From the NCBI RefSeq assembly GCF_007644105.1, contig NZ_VFAC01000029.1, forward strand, positions 1 through 52,545: a stretch of DNA of 52,545 bases. The letters are read 5' to 3'. The translations under genes were made by a program, and so were the position numbers. This DNA is from Elioraea rosea (lineage in GTDB: Bacteria; Pseudomonadota; Alphaproteobacteria; Acetobacterales; Acetobacteraceae). The notes under the pieces are model-generated. The model had not been told where the DNA came from, searched no databases, and was given only the letters and a program-made list of their open reading frames with translations. The number at the start of each line of letters is the position of its first letter. Positions within the stretch are counted from its first letter, which is position 1. This document shows, one piece after another, positions 8,999-16,651 of the stretch.

Positions 8999-9087
8999 CC
9001 TCCCGTTGGTCGGGGCCTGTCGCCCGACCAGCGGGAGGGCGACCCTCATGCCTGGGGGCGTGGGGGAGGGCGCTGCCCTCCCCCACC
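8999..9087. repeat. Two-hairpin repeat element between hslV and hslU (copy A)
   Basis: The first hairpin spans 8999-9038, with 16-bp arms (CCTCCCGTTGGTCGGG and CCCGACCAGCGGGAGG, one G-T pair). The second spans 9060-9086, with perfect 12-bp arms GTGGGGGAGGGC and GCCCTCCCCCAC around a GCT loop. About 75 bp from 9013 is closely repeated at 33352-33425. The element could act as a processing or attenuation site between the two protease genes, or be a dispersed REP-like sequence with no local role. There is no T-run. Confidence 0.75.
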
Positions 9088-9107
9088 TCTCTCCTGGAGA
9101 CTGCTGA

Positions 9108-10421
9108 ATGACAAACCTTTCCCCACGCGAAACGGTCAGCGAGCTCGACCGGTTCATCGTCGGCCAGAACGACGCCAAGCGCGCCGTCGCCATCGCGCTC
9201 CGCAACCGCTGGCGCCGCCAGCAGCTGCCCGAGGACCTGCGCGCCGAGGTGCTGCCCAAGAACATCCTCATGATCGGCCCCACAGGCTGCGGCAAGACCG
9301 AGATCGCCCGACGCCTCGCACGGCTCGCACAGGCGCCGTTCCTGAAGGTCGAGGCGACGAAGTACACCGAGGTCGGCTACGTGGGCCGCGACGTCGAAAG
9401 CATGATCCGCGACCTCGTCGAAGTCGCGATGACGATGACGCGCGAGCGGCTCCGCAAGGATGTCGCCGCCAAGGCCGAGCTCGCAGCGGAGGAACGCCTC
9501 GTCACCGCGCTCGTCGGCGAGGGCGCCTCGGCAGAGACGCGCATGAAGTTCCGCCGCCTGCTGCGCGAGGAGCGCATCGAGGACAAGGAGGTGGAGGTGC
9601 AGGTGACCGAGCCGCCGCCCGGCCTGCCCATCGGGCAGATGGACATCCCCGGCATGCCGCCGAACCAGATGGGCAACATCGGCGAGATGATGTCGAAGAT
9701 GTTCGGCGGCCGCACACGCCCGCGGCGGATGACGGTTGCCGAGGCCCGCGGCGTCCTGCAGCAGGACGAGAGCGACCGTCTGCTCGATGCCGAGCGGGTG
9801 AAGAACGACGCCATCGCATCCGTCGAGAACCAGGGCATCGTCTTCATCGACGAGATCGACAAGGTGTGCGCGCGCTCCGAAGGCGGCTTCAAGGGTGCGG
9901 ACGTGTCGCGCGAGGGCGTGCAGCGCGACCTCCTGCCGCTGATCGAGGGCACGACGGTCGCCACCAAGCACGGCCCGGTGAAGACCGACCATGTGCTCTT
10001 CATCGCCTCCGGCGCGTTCCATCTCGCCAAGCCGTCCGACCTCCTGCCCGAGCTCCAGGGGCGGCTGCCGATCCGCGTCGAGCTGAAGCCGCTGTCGCGC
10101 GACGACCTCAAGCGCATCCTCGTCGAGCCGGAGGCCTCGCTGCTCAAGCAGTACCGCGCGCTGATCGGCACCGAGGGGGTGGAGCTCATCTTCACCGAGG
10201 ACGCGATCGACGCGCTGGCCGACCTCGCCGCCGACATCAACGAGCGGGTGGAGAACATCGGCGCGCGGCGGCTGCACACGGTGCTCGAGAAGCTCCTCGA
10301 GGAGATCAGCTACTCCGCGGCCGACCGGCCCGGCGAGACGATGACCGTGGATGCGGAGTACGTGAAGACCCGCGTCGCCCCGCTCGCCGCCAACGCCGAC
10401 CTCTCGCGGTTTATCCTGTAG
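9108..10421 (+). CDS. hslU: HslU ATPase subunit of the HslUV protease
   Basis: The product is 437 residues, near the usual 435-445. The N-terminus [20 protein letters not shown] is standard. Walker A is GPTGCGKTE at about residues 57-65 and Walker B is [10 protein letters not shown] in the middle. The I-domain between them includes [15 protein letters not shown]. The C-terminal sensor region includes [18 protein letters not shown]. It ends in the conserved DLSRFIL tail that docks into HslV. It unfolds substrates with ATP and feeds them to HslV. Confidence 0.97.
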   Translation: MTNLSPRETVSELDRFIVGQNDAKRAVAIALRNRWRRQQLPEDLRAEVLPKNILMIGPTGCGKTEIARRLARLAQAPFLKVEATKYTEVGYVGRDVESMIRDLVEVAMTMTRERLRKDVAAKAELAAEERLVTALVGEGASAETRMKFRRLLREERIEDKEVEVQVTEPPPGLPIGQMDIPGMPPNQMGNIGEMMSKMFGGRTRPRRMTVAEARGVLQQDESDRLLDAERVKNDAIASVENQGIVFIDEIDKVCARSEGGFKGADVSREGVQRDLLPLIEGTTVATKHGPVKTDHVLFIASGAFHLAKPSDLLPELQGRLPIRVELKPLSRDDLKRILVEPEASLLKQYRALIGTEGVELIFTEDAIDALADLAADINERVENIGARRLHTVLEKLLEEISYSAADRPGETMTVDAEYVKTRVAPLAANADLSRFIL

Positions 10422-10540
10422 GGCAGCATGGGCGCGACCGAGCGATTCCGACCGATCCGAACGTGCTCGCGGTGACACGGCTCACTTGATCTTTGCCGCC
10501 CGCCTGCCTGGAATGCCAGCGGCGGGGGAAGGGGATCGGG

Positions 10541-10888
10541 GTGAGCTACAACCAGTCAATGCCGCGATCGCTCGCATCGGCGATCGTCAAGGTGGTGAGC
10601 GACGACGCCGAATGCCGGCGCTTCATCCCCGAGGTCTCGCCCTACGCGATCGGGCAGAACGCCGCCGGCTCGCTCCGCAACCTCACCAACATGACGGCCG
10701 AGGGGATCAACTACGTCGCCTCGCAGATCGCGATGAACATCGGCCTGCGAGGCGCCAAGGAGAACCTCGAGAAGAGCAAGGAGTACTGGGAGAAGCAGGG
10801 CTACGACCAGGCCTGCACCAACATCGCCGACGTGACCGAGCGGGCGATCAAAGCCGGCATCACCCAGGGGCGATACCACCCTGAGTGA
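10541..10888 (+). CDS. Unknown small protein
   Basis: The product is 115 residues. I chose the GTG at 10541 because GGGGGAAGGGG lies 6 bases upstream. An ATG at 10559 would give a 109-residue protein, and a TTG at 10493 a 131-residue one with no ribosome site. I recognise no family. The sequence is soluble and mixed: conserved-looking segments are RFIPEVSPYAIGQNAAGSL and NMTAEGINYVASQIAMNIG, followed by a charged helix ENLEKSKEYWEKQG. Its stop overlaps the start of the next gene (GTGA), so the two form a coupled pair. Confidence 0.55.
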   Translation: MSYNQSMPRSLASAIVKVVSDDAECRRFIPEVSPYAIGQNAAGSLRNLTNMTAEGINYVASQIAMNIGLRGAKENLEKSKEYWEKQGYDQACTNIADVTERAIKAGITQGRYHPE

Positions 10889-11109
10889 CCAACGCCTGGC
10901 ACGCCAGCCGCAGCCCGACGCCCGAGAACAACGTCTACGCCCATCACAGCGCGACCGCGGTGAAGGTGCAGGACGGCAAGACCTACGTGTTCGACTGGCA
11001 CGGCACGCTGTCGCTGCGCAACCCGCTGATCAGCCGCAGCCTGGCCGAGTGGAAACGCGGCAACGACAGGTTTCGCGTGCTCTACAGCGTGTTCCAGGGC
11101 TGGGGCTGA
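10885..11109 (+). CDS. Unknown small protein, coupled to the preceding gene
   Basis: The product is 74 residues from a GTG that overlaps the previous stop. It contains HHSATAVKVQDGKTYVFDWH and NPLISRSLAEWKRGN. These read like the conserved end of a larger enzyme- or toxin-like domain rather than a membrane or DNA-binding protein. I cannot name a family. Its 3' end overlaps the convergent gene at 11082 by 28 bp. The pair could be one two-subunit product or a gene split by an old frameshift. Confidence 0.5.
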   Translation: MTNAWHASRSPTPENNVYAHHSATAVKVQDGKTYVFDWHGTLSLRNPLISRSLAEWKRGNDRFRVLYSVFQGWG

Positions 11110-11495
11110 GGAGAGCCGCCCAGGATCACACCGGTCGCGATCGCGGCTTCGAGTGACGTGCGGCAGAGCCCCGCGAACTCGGCGATGAACTGCCAGCCCA
11201 TCGCCGCCGTGTTGGCCGCAAGCAGCGCCCTGCCGCCGCCCCCACTGCAGACGCGGAGCAGCGCGGCGCCGGTCGCGCTGGCCGGAACGCGGGCGAAGAA
11301 GCCCGGCCCGAACGACAGCGTGTCACGGCCCGGCGTGAACCCGTAGATCGTCTCGAAGCCGAGATACCCTGCCGGCCAGCAGAGGATGCGGCCGCCCCTG
11401 TCGTTGCAGCCGATCCAGATCGGCGTTCCGGCACCGTCCGGCCGGTCGTCGAAGAGAGGTGCGGCCGGCGCGGGCATCTCATGGGCATCGTACAT
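11082..11495 (-). CDS. Stand-alone homologue of the RTX C-terminal domain
   Basis: The product is 137 residues. From about residue 34 it aligns with the C-terminal domain of the two RTX proteins that follow. ILCWPAGYLGFETIYGF matches VVQWKDGDLGLDTVYGF. RDTLSFGPGFFA matches DKLSFGSGFLA. LLAANTAAMGWQFIAEFAG matches WLAANTADAGWDFIAKFVG. It has no GGxGxDxUx repeats, no signal peptide and lacks the shared RTX tail (YNFGGGIDPFA). It is encoded just downstream of the first RTX gene on the same strand. It may be a truncated paralogue or a separate functional protein. Confidence 0.65.
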   Translation of the reverse strand: MYDAHEMPAPAAPLFDDRPDGAGTPIWIGCNDRGGRILCWPAGYLGFETIYGFTPGRDTLSFGPGFFARVPASATGAALLRVCSGGGGRALLAANTAAMGWQFIAEFAGLCRTSLEAAIATGVILGGSPQPQPWNTL

Positions 11496-11542
11496 CGGAG
11501 CATTCCTTCCCTTTCTGCCTTGTGCGGAACGTCGTCAGGGGT

Positions 11543-11570
11543 GGGGCGGGAAGCACGCGCCTCCCGCCCC
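11543..11570 (-). terminator. Hairpin downstream of the first RTX gene
   Basis: GGGGCGGGA and TCCCGCCCC form a perfect 9-bp stem around a 10-base loop, starting 5 bp after the RTX stop codon at 11576. No T-run follows, so it may be a 3'-end stabiliser rather than a classic intrinsic terminator. Confidence 0.5.
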
Positions 11571-11575
11571 TTCCG

Positions 11576-13099
11576 TCAGGCGAACGGGTCGATGCCGCCA
11601 CCGAAATTGTAGTCTCCGGCCGCACCGCCGCCGAGCACGCCGACCTCGACGTCGAAGATCGAGCCGTCGTCGATCGCATTCCCGAGCGCGATGCCGTTCA
11701 CGCCGACGAACTTCGCGATGAAGTCCCATCCCGCGTCGGCCGTGTTCGCCGCGAGCCAGGCGCTGCCTCCATCGAGGAACACCAGGAGGTTGTCCTCGGC
11801 GGCGCCCGGGGCGAGGAAGCCGGAGCCGAAGGAGAGCTTGTCGTCGGCCAGGCTGAACCCGTAGACGGTGTCGAGGCCGAGATCGCCGTCCTTCCACTGC
11901 ACGACATCGGCGCCGGACCCGACATTCACGATGTCGTCGCCCGCCCCGCCGCGCAGCGTGTCGTCGCCGGCGCCGCCGAGCACGCTGTCATTGCCCGACC
12001 CGCCATTCATCACGTCGTTGCCGTCATTGCCCTCCATGTAGTCGTTGCCGGAACCGCCCTCCATCGCGTCGTTCCCGGCCTCGCCCTTCATCGTGTCGTT
12101 GCCGGAATTGCCCTTCAGCGTGTCGTTGCCCGAGCCGGCGAACATCACGTCGTTCCCCGCGCCGCCATCGGCATAGTCGTTGCCGGAGCCGGTCTCGATG
12201 CGGTTGTTGATGCTGTCGCCAAACACGGTGTCCGCGCCCGTGCCGGTGCGGATGTTCTCGATGCTGTCGAGGATGTCGTTGCCCAGGCCCCCGGCAGAGA
12301 TCTTCAGCCCGAGATTGATCTGCACGCCGGCTGCCGAATAGAACACTCCCGTGTCGATGCCTGAGCCACCGTTCATCGTGTCGTTCCCGGCATCGGCGTG
12401 CAGCTCGTCATTGCCGGTGCCGCCCCAGAGTGTGTCGTTGCCGTCGCCACCCTTGAGCACGTCGTCACCGTTGTTGCCGTAGAGCGTGTCGTTGCCGTTG
12501 CCGCCGCTGACCTCGTCGCTGCCGTCATCGCCGTAGAGCGTGTCGTTGCCGTCGCCCCCGAGGAGATGATCGTTGCCCTCGCGGCCCCTGATGTAGTCGT
12601 TGCCGCCAAGGCCCTGCAGCAGGTTCGCGCCCGCATCGCCATAGATCTGATCGTCGTACTTTGACCCGATCGCGTTCTCGATGCTGATCAGCCCGTCGGG
12701 CTGGACAAACACGCCGGGCGTCAGGATGCGGTGCGCAGTCCCGGCCTGGAGATCAACCTTCACGCCCAGGCTGAGTCCATAGGGGTATCCCGGAGCAAGC
12801 TCGCCGAGGGTCGTTCGCCCCACCTGGCTGTAGTCGACCGTGTCGCTACCGGCACCGCCGTTGAAGATGTCGGCGTGCGTGGTGCTGATGCCGAGGTTCA
12901 GCACGTAGTCCTTTGCCGCGACGATCGTGTCGTCGCCGCCGCCTGCCAGGACATGGTCCCAGAGGATCGTGTCGTTGAGCGTCTCGCCCGCAGCGGTGCC
13001 GTTCACAGGGTTGATCTCCTGCTGGCCGAGGCCGCTGGAGTCGGGCTTCGCGCGCGCGACGCCGGAGTTGCCCTTGAGGCCGTTGAACGTCTTATCCAT
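11576..13099 (-). CDS. RTX calcium-binding repeat protein (paralogue 1)
   Basis: The product is 507 residues. It has no Sec signal peptide. From about residue 50 it consists mostly of glycine-aspartate nonapeptides of the GGxGxDxUx type (GGDGNDTLYGDDGSDEVSGG and many more), in two blocks separated by a hydrophobic segment around QINLGLKISAGGLGNDILDS. The last 100 residues form a conserved domain (DTVYGFSLADDKLSFGSGF, then NTADAGWDFIAKFVG) and end in YNFGGGIDPFA. Such repeats bind calcium and usually mark type I secretion substrates, but no type I exporter is in this window. GAGGAGAG precedes the ATG. Ligand and role are unknown. Confidence 0.88.
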   Translation of the reverse strand: MDKTFNGLKGNSGVARAKPDSSGLGQQEINPVNGTAAGETLNDTILWDHVLAGGGDDTIVAAKDYVLNLGISTTHADIFNGGAGSDTVDYSQVGRTTLGELAPGYPYGLSLGVKVDLQAGTAHRILTPGVFVQPDGLISIENAIGSKYDDQIYGDAGANLLQGLGGNDYIRGREGNDHLLGGDGNDTLYGDDGSDEVSGGNGNDTLYGNNGDDVLKGGDGNDTLWGGTGNDELHADAGNDTMNGGSGIDTGVFYSAAGVQINLGLKISAGGLGNDILDSIENIRTGTGADTVFGDSINNRIETGSGNDYADGGAGNDVMFAGSGNDTLKGNSGNDTMKGEAGNDAMEGGSGNDYMEGNDGNDVMNGGSGNDSVLGGAGDDTLRGGAGDDIVNVGSGADVVQWKDGDLGLDTVYGFSLADDKLSFGSGFLAPGAAEDNLLVFLDGGSAWLAANTADAGWDFIAKFVGVNGIALGNAIDDGSIFDVEVGVLGGGAAGDYNFGGGIDPFA

Positions 13100-13118
13100 T
13101 ATAGTCTCTCCTCACTCA

Positions 13119-13177
13119 TGTTTCATTTGTTTCTGATGACTGTAACAACAACGACATCTTTGTGTCGTCCGTTACAG
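13119..13177. promoter_or_regulatory. Upstream region of RTX gene 1: leader box and nested inverted repeat
   Basis: TGTTTCATTTGTTTC (starting about 20 bp from the start codon) recurs in the same place upstream of RTX gene 2 as TGTTTCAGTTGTTTC. Next to it, CTGTAAC (13140-13146) and GTTACAG (13171-13177) form an inverted repeat. Inside it is a second pair, ACGACA (13151-13156) and TGTCGT (13163-13168). This is a candidate operator or RNA hairpin. Confidence 0.45.
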
Positions 13178-13305
13178 ACCAATAGCCTTCGCCGAGCGAT
13201 TTTTGCTTTGCGATGACTTGCGATCGTTAAGTCACCACGCCCCCGGAACGGAACCCGCACGGCCGCATTCCCCCTTTGCGGCTTTCCCCACATCGGCTGT
13301 GCGCC

Positions 13306-13378
13306 ACGTCACGCTCGCCCTCGATGCCTGATTGGGACGACCTGAGGATCCTGCTCGCGGTCTCGCGCGGCCCGAGGT
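13306..13378 (+). pseudogene. Remnant of a LysR gene
   Basis: Reading from 13306 gives SRSPSMPDWDDLRILLAVSR, which matches the start of the intact LysR gene at 15248 (MSRAPEPSDLDWDDLKVLLAVARSG). The base equivalent to the start codon is ACG instead of ATG, and similarity ends after about 24 codons. The DNA upstream also aligns with the upstream DNA of the intact gene (GGAACCCGCACG in both). So a divergent LysR gene once faced RTX gene 1, as the intact one faces RTX gene 2, and was largely deleted. The rest of the 493-bp RTX gap holds no other gene. Confidence 0.7.
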
Positions 13379-13531
13379 CGGGGCAGATGCCGCGTTCGCG
13401 CGAACCGGCGCAGCGACGATGCGCGGCGGGTATTGCGGACTCAGCGATGACCTAGATCACGGATGCGGGACCGCCGTGTGCGGCGTGCATCGGCGCGCTC
13501 GTTGCCGTCCACCATGGTTCGGCGGACATGC

Positions 13532-13574
13532 AAAAGGGGTGTGGCAGGAGGCGCGAGCCCCCCACCACACCCTG
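13532..13574 (-). terminator. Intrinsic terminator of RTX gene 2
   Basis: On the minus strand GGGTGTGG and CCACACCC form an 8-bp stem (13565-13572 with 13537-13544), immediately followed by CTTTTG. It lies about 20 bp after the RTX stop codon at 13593. The stem plus T-run is the classic Rho-independent form, which is rare in this GC-rich window. Confidence 0.75.
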
Positions 13575-13592
13575 TCGTGCCAGCTCGTCGGT

Positions 13593-15041
13593 TCAGGCGA
13601 ACGGGTCGATGCCGCCGCCGAAATTGTAGTCACCGGCGGCGCCGCCGCCGAGCTCGCCGACCTGCGTCGGGAACAGCGATCCGTCGTCGATCGCGTTGCC
13701 GAGCGCGATGCCGTTCACGTCCATGAACCGCGCGATGAACTCCCATCCCGCGTCGGCGGTGTTGGCCGCGAGATAGGCGTTGTCGCCGTCGAGGAAGACG
13801 AGGAGGTTGTCCTCGGCGGTGCCCGAGGCGAGGAAGCCGGAGCCGAACGAGATCTTGTCGTCCGCCAGGCTGAACCCGTAGATCGTGTCCAGCCCGTTGT
13901 CGCCGTCCTTCCACTCCACGATGTCGGCGCCGGTCCCGACATAGATGACGTCGTCGCCCGCGCCGCCGCGCACCTTGTCATTGCCCGCGCCGGCATGGAT
14001 CACGTCGTTGCCCGACCCGCCGTGGATGGTGTCGTTGCCGTCGTTGCCCTCGAGATGGTCGGCACCTGAGCCGCCATCGATCGTGTCGTTGCCGGTGCCG
14101 CCCTTGACCGTGTCGTTGCCGGAGTTGCCGAGCAGCATGTCATTGCCAGACCCGCCATCCACATAGTCGTTGCCGGACCCGGCATCGACATAGTCGTTGG
14201 CCGCGCCCGTCTCGATGCGGTTGGCGACGTTGTTGCCGAACACCGTGTCCGCCCCGCCGCCTGTGGTGACGTTCTCAATCGAGGCGAGGATGTCATTGCC
14301 GAGCGCGCCGCCGGCGATGCCCAGGCCCAGGTTGACCTGCACGTCGCCATTGGTCGCGAACACGGCCGTGTCGGTGCCCGACCCGCCGTCGAGCGTGTCG
14401 TTGCCGGCCGAGGCATGCAGCATGTCGTTGCCGTCATTGCCATACATGGTGTCGTTGCCCGACCCACCGTCGACCGTGTCGTTGCCGTCATTGCCCCAGA
14501 GCGTGTCGTTGCCCTGGTCGCCGAAGACGTAGTCGTTGCCGGTGCCACCCCAGATCTGGTCGGTGCCGTCACCGCCGAAGAGATAGTCGTTGCCGCCGCG
14601 GCCGAAGATCATGTCATCGCCGTCGCCGCCCCAGAGCTTGTTGGAGCCGTCGTCGCCACGCAGCGTGTCGTGGCCGGGTGAGCCGATGACGTTCTCGATG
14701 CTGATCAGGATGTCGGGCGTGACGAGCGAGCCGCCGGCCCATTTCCGGTGCGCGCTGCCGACCGCGAGATCGACGTCGACGCCGAGGGCGAAGATGCCGC
14801 TCTGCCATTCCCACGCCCCGTTGGCGTAGGAAACGGTGTCCTCGCCGGCCCCGCCGTCGAAGATGTCGGCGTTCGGGTCCTCGAGGAACATCGTGCCGTT
14901 GGCGACGATGGTGTCGTTGCCAGCGCCCGCGATCACATGCGTCCAGCCCAGCGTGTCGTCGAGGACGTTGTTGCCCGAGGTGCCGTTGACGACGGTGAGG
15001 GCGCCGGTGCCGTTGCTGTTCGGCTTGGGGAAGACAGACAT
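13593..15041 (-). CDS. RTX calcium-binding repeat protein (paralogue 2)
   Basis: The product is 482 residues, a paralogue of the 507-residue protein downstream. It starts MSVFPKPNSNGTGALTVVNG with no Sec signal. Two blocks of GGxGxDxUx nonapeptides (GGSGNDTMYGNDGNDMLHAS and others) flank a VQVNLGLGIAGGALGNDILA segment. The C-terminal domain (DTIYGFSLADDKISFGSGFL, NTADAGWEFIARFMD) and the last 19 residues are nearly identical to paralogue 1. GGAAGGAAA is the ribosome site. It is divergent from the LysR gene at 15248, its likely regulator. No type I secretion genes are present nearby. Confidence 0.88.
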   Translation of the reverse strand: MSVFPKPNSNGTGALTVVNGTSGNNVLDDTLGWTHVIAGAGNDTIVANGTMFLEDPNADIFDGGAGEDTVSYANGAWEWQSGIFALGVDVDLAVGSAHRKWAGGSLVTPDILISIENVIGSPGHDTLRGDDGSNKLWGGDGDDMIFGRGGNDYLFGGDGTDQIWGGTGNDYVFGDQGNDTLWGNDGNDTVDGGSGNDTMYGNDGNDMLHASAGNDTLDGGSGTDTAVFATNGDVQVNLGLGIAGGALGNDILASIENVTTGGGADTVFGNNVANRIETGAANDYVDAGSGNDYVDGGSGNDMLLGNSGNDTVKGGTGNDTIDGGSGADHLEGNDGNDTIHGGSGNDVIHAGAGNDKVRGGAGDDVIYVGTGADIVEWKDGDNGLDTIYGFSLADDKISFGSGFLASGTAEDNLLVFLDGDNAYLAANTADAGWEFIARFMDVNGIALGNAIDDGSLFPTQVGELGGGAAGDYNFGGGIDPFA

Positions 15042-15060
15042 GGGAATTTCCTTCCGTATG

Positions 15061-15163
15061 TTTCAGTTGTTTCACTGGCCTGATACAAAAGAAACAGGAT
15101 TGTTTCATCTGTTGCATGCCGCTTCACTTCACCAGGAGCGTTCTATGCTTGGTGAAGACATGC
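15061..15163. promoter_or_regulatory. RTX gene 2 / LysR intergenic operator region
   Basis: The 206-bp divergent gap holds the leader box TGTTTCAGTTGTTTC (15060-15074) and an inverted repeat with perfect 8-bp arms, CTTCACCA (15127-15134) and TGGTGAAG (15150-15157). The dyad extends outward through GCATG (15114-15118) and CATGC (15159-15163). A LysR protein encoded next to such a dyad commonly binds it. Half-site spacing is larger than the usual T-N11-A box, so the assignment is tentative. Confidence 0.5.
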
Positions 15164-15247
15164 GTTGTTTCGTTCAAAACGACCTCGGAAAGGAACCCGC
15201 ACGCCTGCATGCTCCCATTGCGCGTTTGCCGCTGTAGTGTGTGCGGC

Positions 15248-16150
15248 ATGTCACGCGCGCCCGAGCCGTCCGATCTCGACTGGGATGACCTGAAGGTCCT
15301 CCTCGCCGTCGCGCGCTCGGGCTCGCTGAACGCGGCATCGCAGACGCTCGGGATGGACCAGGCAACCGTCTCGCGCCGCCTTGCCGCGCTCGAGGCCGCG
15401 CTCGGCGCCATCCTGTTCGTGCGGGGGCGGCAGGGGCTCTCGCCGACGGGCGCGGGCGAGGCGGCGATCGCCCGCGCCGTCGAGATCGAAGGGCGCGCGT
15501 TGCAGCTCTACGAGGAGGTTGCGAACGCGAACCAGGAGGTCGCCGGCCTCGTGCGCATCATCGGCAATGCCTGGACCATGACCCGGCTCGCCGAGCGCGC
15601 GCTGCCAGGCCTGCTCGCCCGCCACCCGCGCCTCGACATCCGAACGATCGGCGGGTCGGTGCCGCGCAGCATCGCGCAAGGCGAGGCCGCGCTCGCGCTC
15701 TGGTTCGAGATCCCGGCCAACGACACCGCCTTCGCCATCCGGCTCGGCGAAGTGCCCTATGCGATCTACGCCAAGCCGGGCCTCGACCCAGACACGCTCG
15801 GCTGGGTGTCGTTCTGGGACGACATGGCGCCGCGCCGCGCGCCCTCCCGCTGGATCGAGAAGACGCGCAAGGCAGGCGAGGGGCTTCGACTGACCGCGAC
15901 CGACAGTTCCGTGCTGCGCGCGGGCATCAAGGCCGGCATCGGCAAGGGGCTGCTTCCCATGTGCCTCGCCGAGGGCGATGCCGAGCTCGCGCGCGTGACG
16001 GAGGGCCCGCCCGATCTCGTGCGCATGCTGCACGTGCATGCGCACCCCGACACGCTCGGCACCGCGCGGGTGCAGGCGGTTCTCACCTGCCTGCACGAGA
16101 GCTTCGCCGCGACCTTCCTGCCGCCCGGATTCGTGACCGCCGCGCAATAA
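15248..16150 (+). CDS. LysR-family regulator divergent from RTX gene 2
   Basis: The product is 300 residues from the ATG at 15248; upstream codons in the same frame are not conserved. The helix-turn-helix is LKVLLAVARSGSLNAASQTL followed by MDQATVSRRLAALEAALG. The effector domain begins at EVAGLVRIIGNAWTMTR and shows SVPRSIAQGEAALALWFEI. Its position suggests that it controls the RTX gene and itself. A remnant of a paralogue faces RTX gene 1. Confidence 0.9.
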   Translation: MSRAPEPSDLDWDDLKVLLAVARSGSLNAASQTLGMDQATVSRRLAALEAALGAILFVRGRQGLSPTGAGEAAIARAVEIEGRALQLYEEVANANQEVAGLVRIIGNAWTMTRLAERALPGLLARHPRLDIRTIGGSVPRSIAQGEAALALWFEIPANDTAFAIRLGEVPYAIYAKPGLDPDTLGWVSFWDDMAPRRAPSRWIEKTRKAGEGLRLTATDSSVLRAGIKAGIGKGLLPMCLAEGDAELARVTEGPPDLVRMLHVHAHPDTLGTARVQAVLTCLHESFAATFLPPGFVTAAQ

Positions 16151-16210
16151 GGCTGAAACCGGCCGAGCGCATCGTGTAGCCTGACACCAGCGCAGCGAGG
16201 AGCCGGAGCG

Positions 16211-16651
16211 ATGCGCCTGAGCCAGGATGAGATCGATCTGATGCGGGCGAGCTTCCGCCAGGTCGCCACGGCCCCCGCCGTGGCTGCGACGCTGTTCTAT
16301 GATCGCCTGTTCGCGATCGCCCCCGAGGCGCGCCCGATGTTTCCGCCCGACATGGAGGCGCAGGGCGCGAAGCTGATCTCGACGCTCGGCATCGTCGTGT
16401 CGCAGCTGCACGACATGGCCGGAATGCAGCCCGTTCTCGCGGCGCTGGCGAAACGCCATGTCGGCTACGGCGTCCGGCCCGAGCACTACGCACTGCTTGC
16501 CGGGCCGCTCGAATGGATGCTCGCCCGTTCGCTTGGAGAGCGCTACACGCCCGAGCTCGCCGCGGTGTGGAGGAAGTCCTTCGCCGGGCTGACGGAGGCG
16601 ATGATCACCGCGGCCTACCCAGCCGAGGGAAGCGACCGCGCCTCGGCCTGA
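16211..16651 (+). CDS. Single-domain bacterial globin
   Basis: The product is 146 residues and matches flavohaemoglobin-type globin domains such as Vitreoscilla haemoglobin. Key haem-pocket residues can be placed: Tyr30 (B10), Gln51 (E7) in FPPDMEAQGAKL and the proximal His83 (F8) in LAKRHVGYGVRPEHY. There is no reductase domain. Such proteins bind oxygen or detoxify nitric oxide in the cytoplasm. Its 3' end overlaps the convergent cytochrome b561 gene by 37 bp. Confidence 0.92.
   Translation: MRLSQDEIDLMRASFRQVATAPAVAATLFYDRLFAIAPEARPMFPPDMEAQGAKLISTLGIVVSQLHDMAGMQPVLAALAKRHVGYGVRPEHYALLAGPLEWMLARSLGERYTPELAAVWRKSFAGLTEAMITAAYPAEGSDRASA

Noticed and set aside
8970-10478. A 502-codon minus-strand ORF opposite hslU
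   Set aside because: It mirrors the hslU codons and has His/Asp/Leu-rich low-complexity sequence with no domain; hslU is certain.
12000-12620. Microsatellite-like DNA repeats in the RTX gene
   Set aside because: The repetition reflects the calcium-binding nonapeptides of the protein and needs no separate DNA-level explanation.
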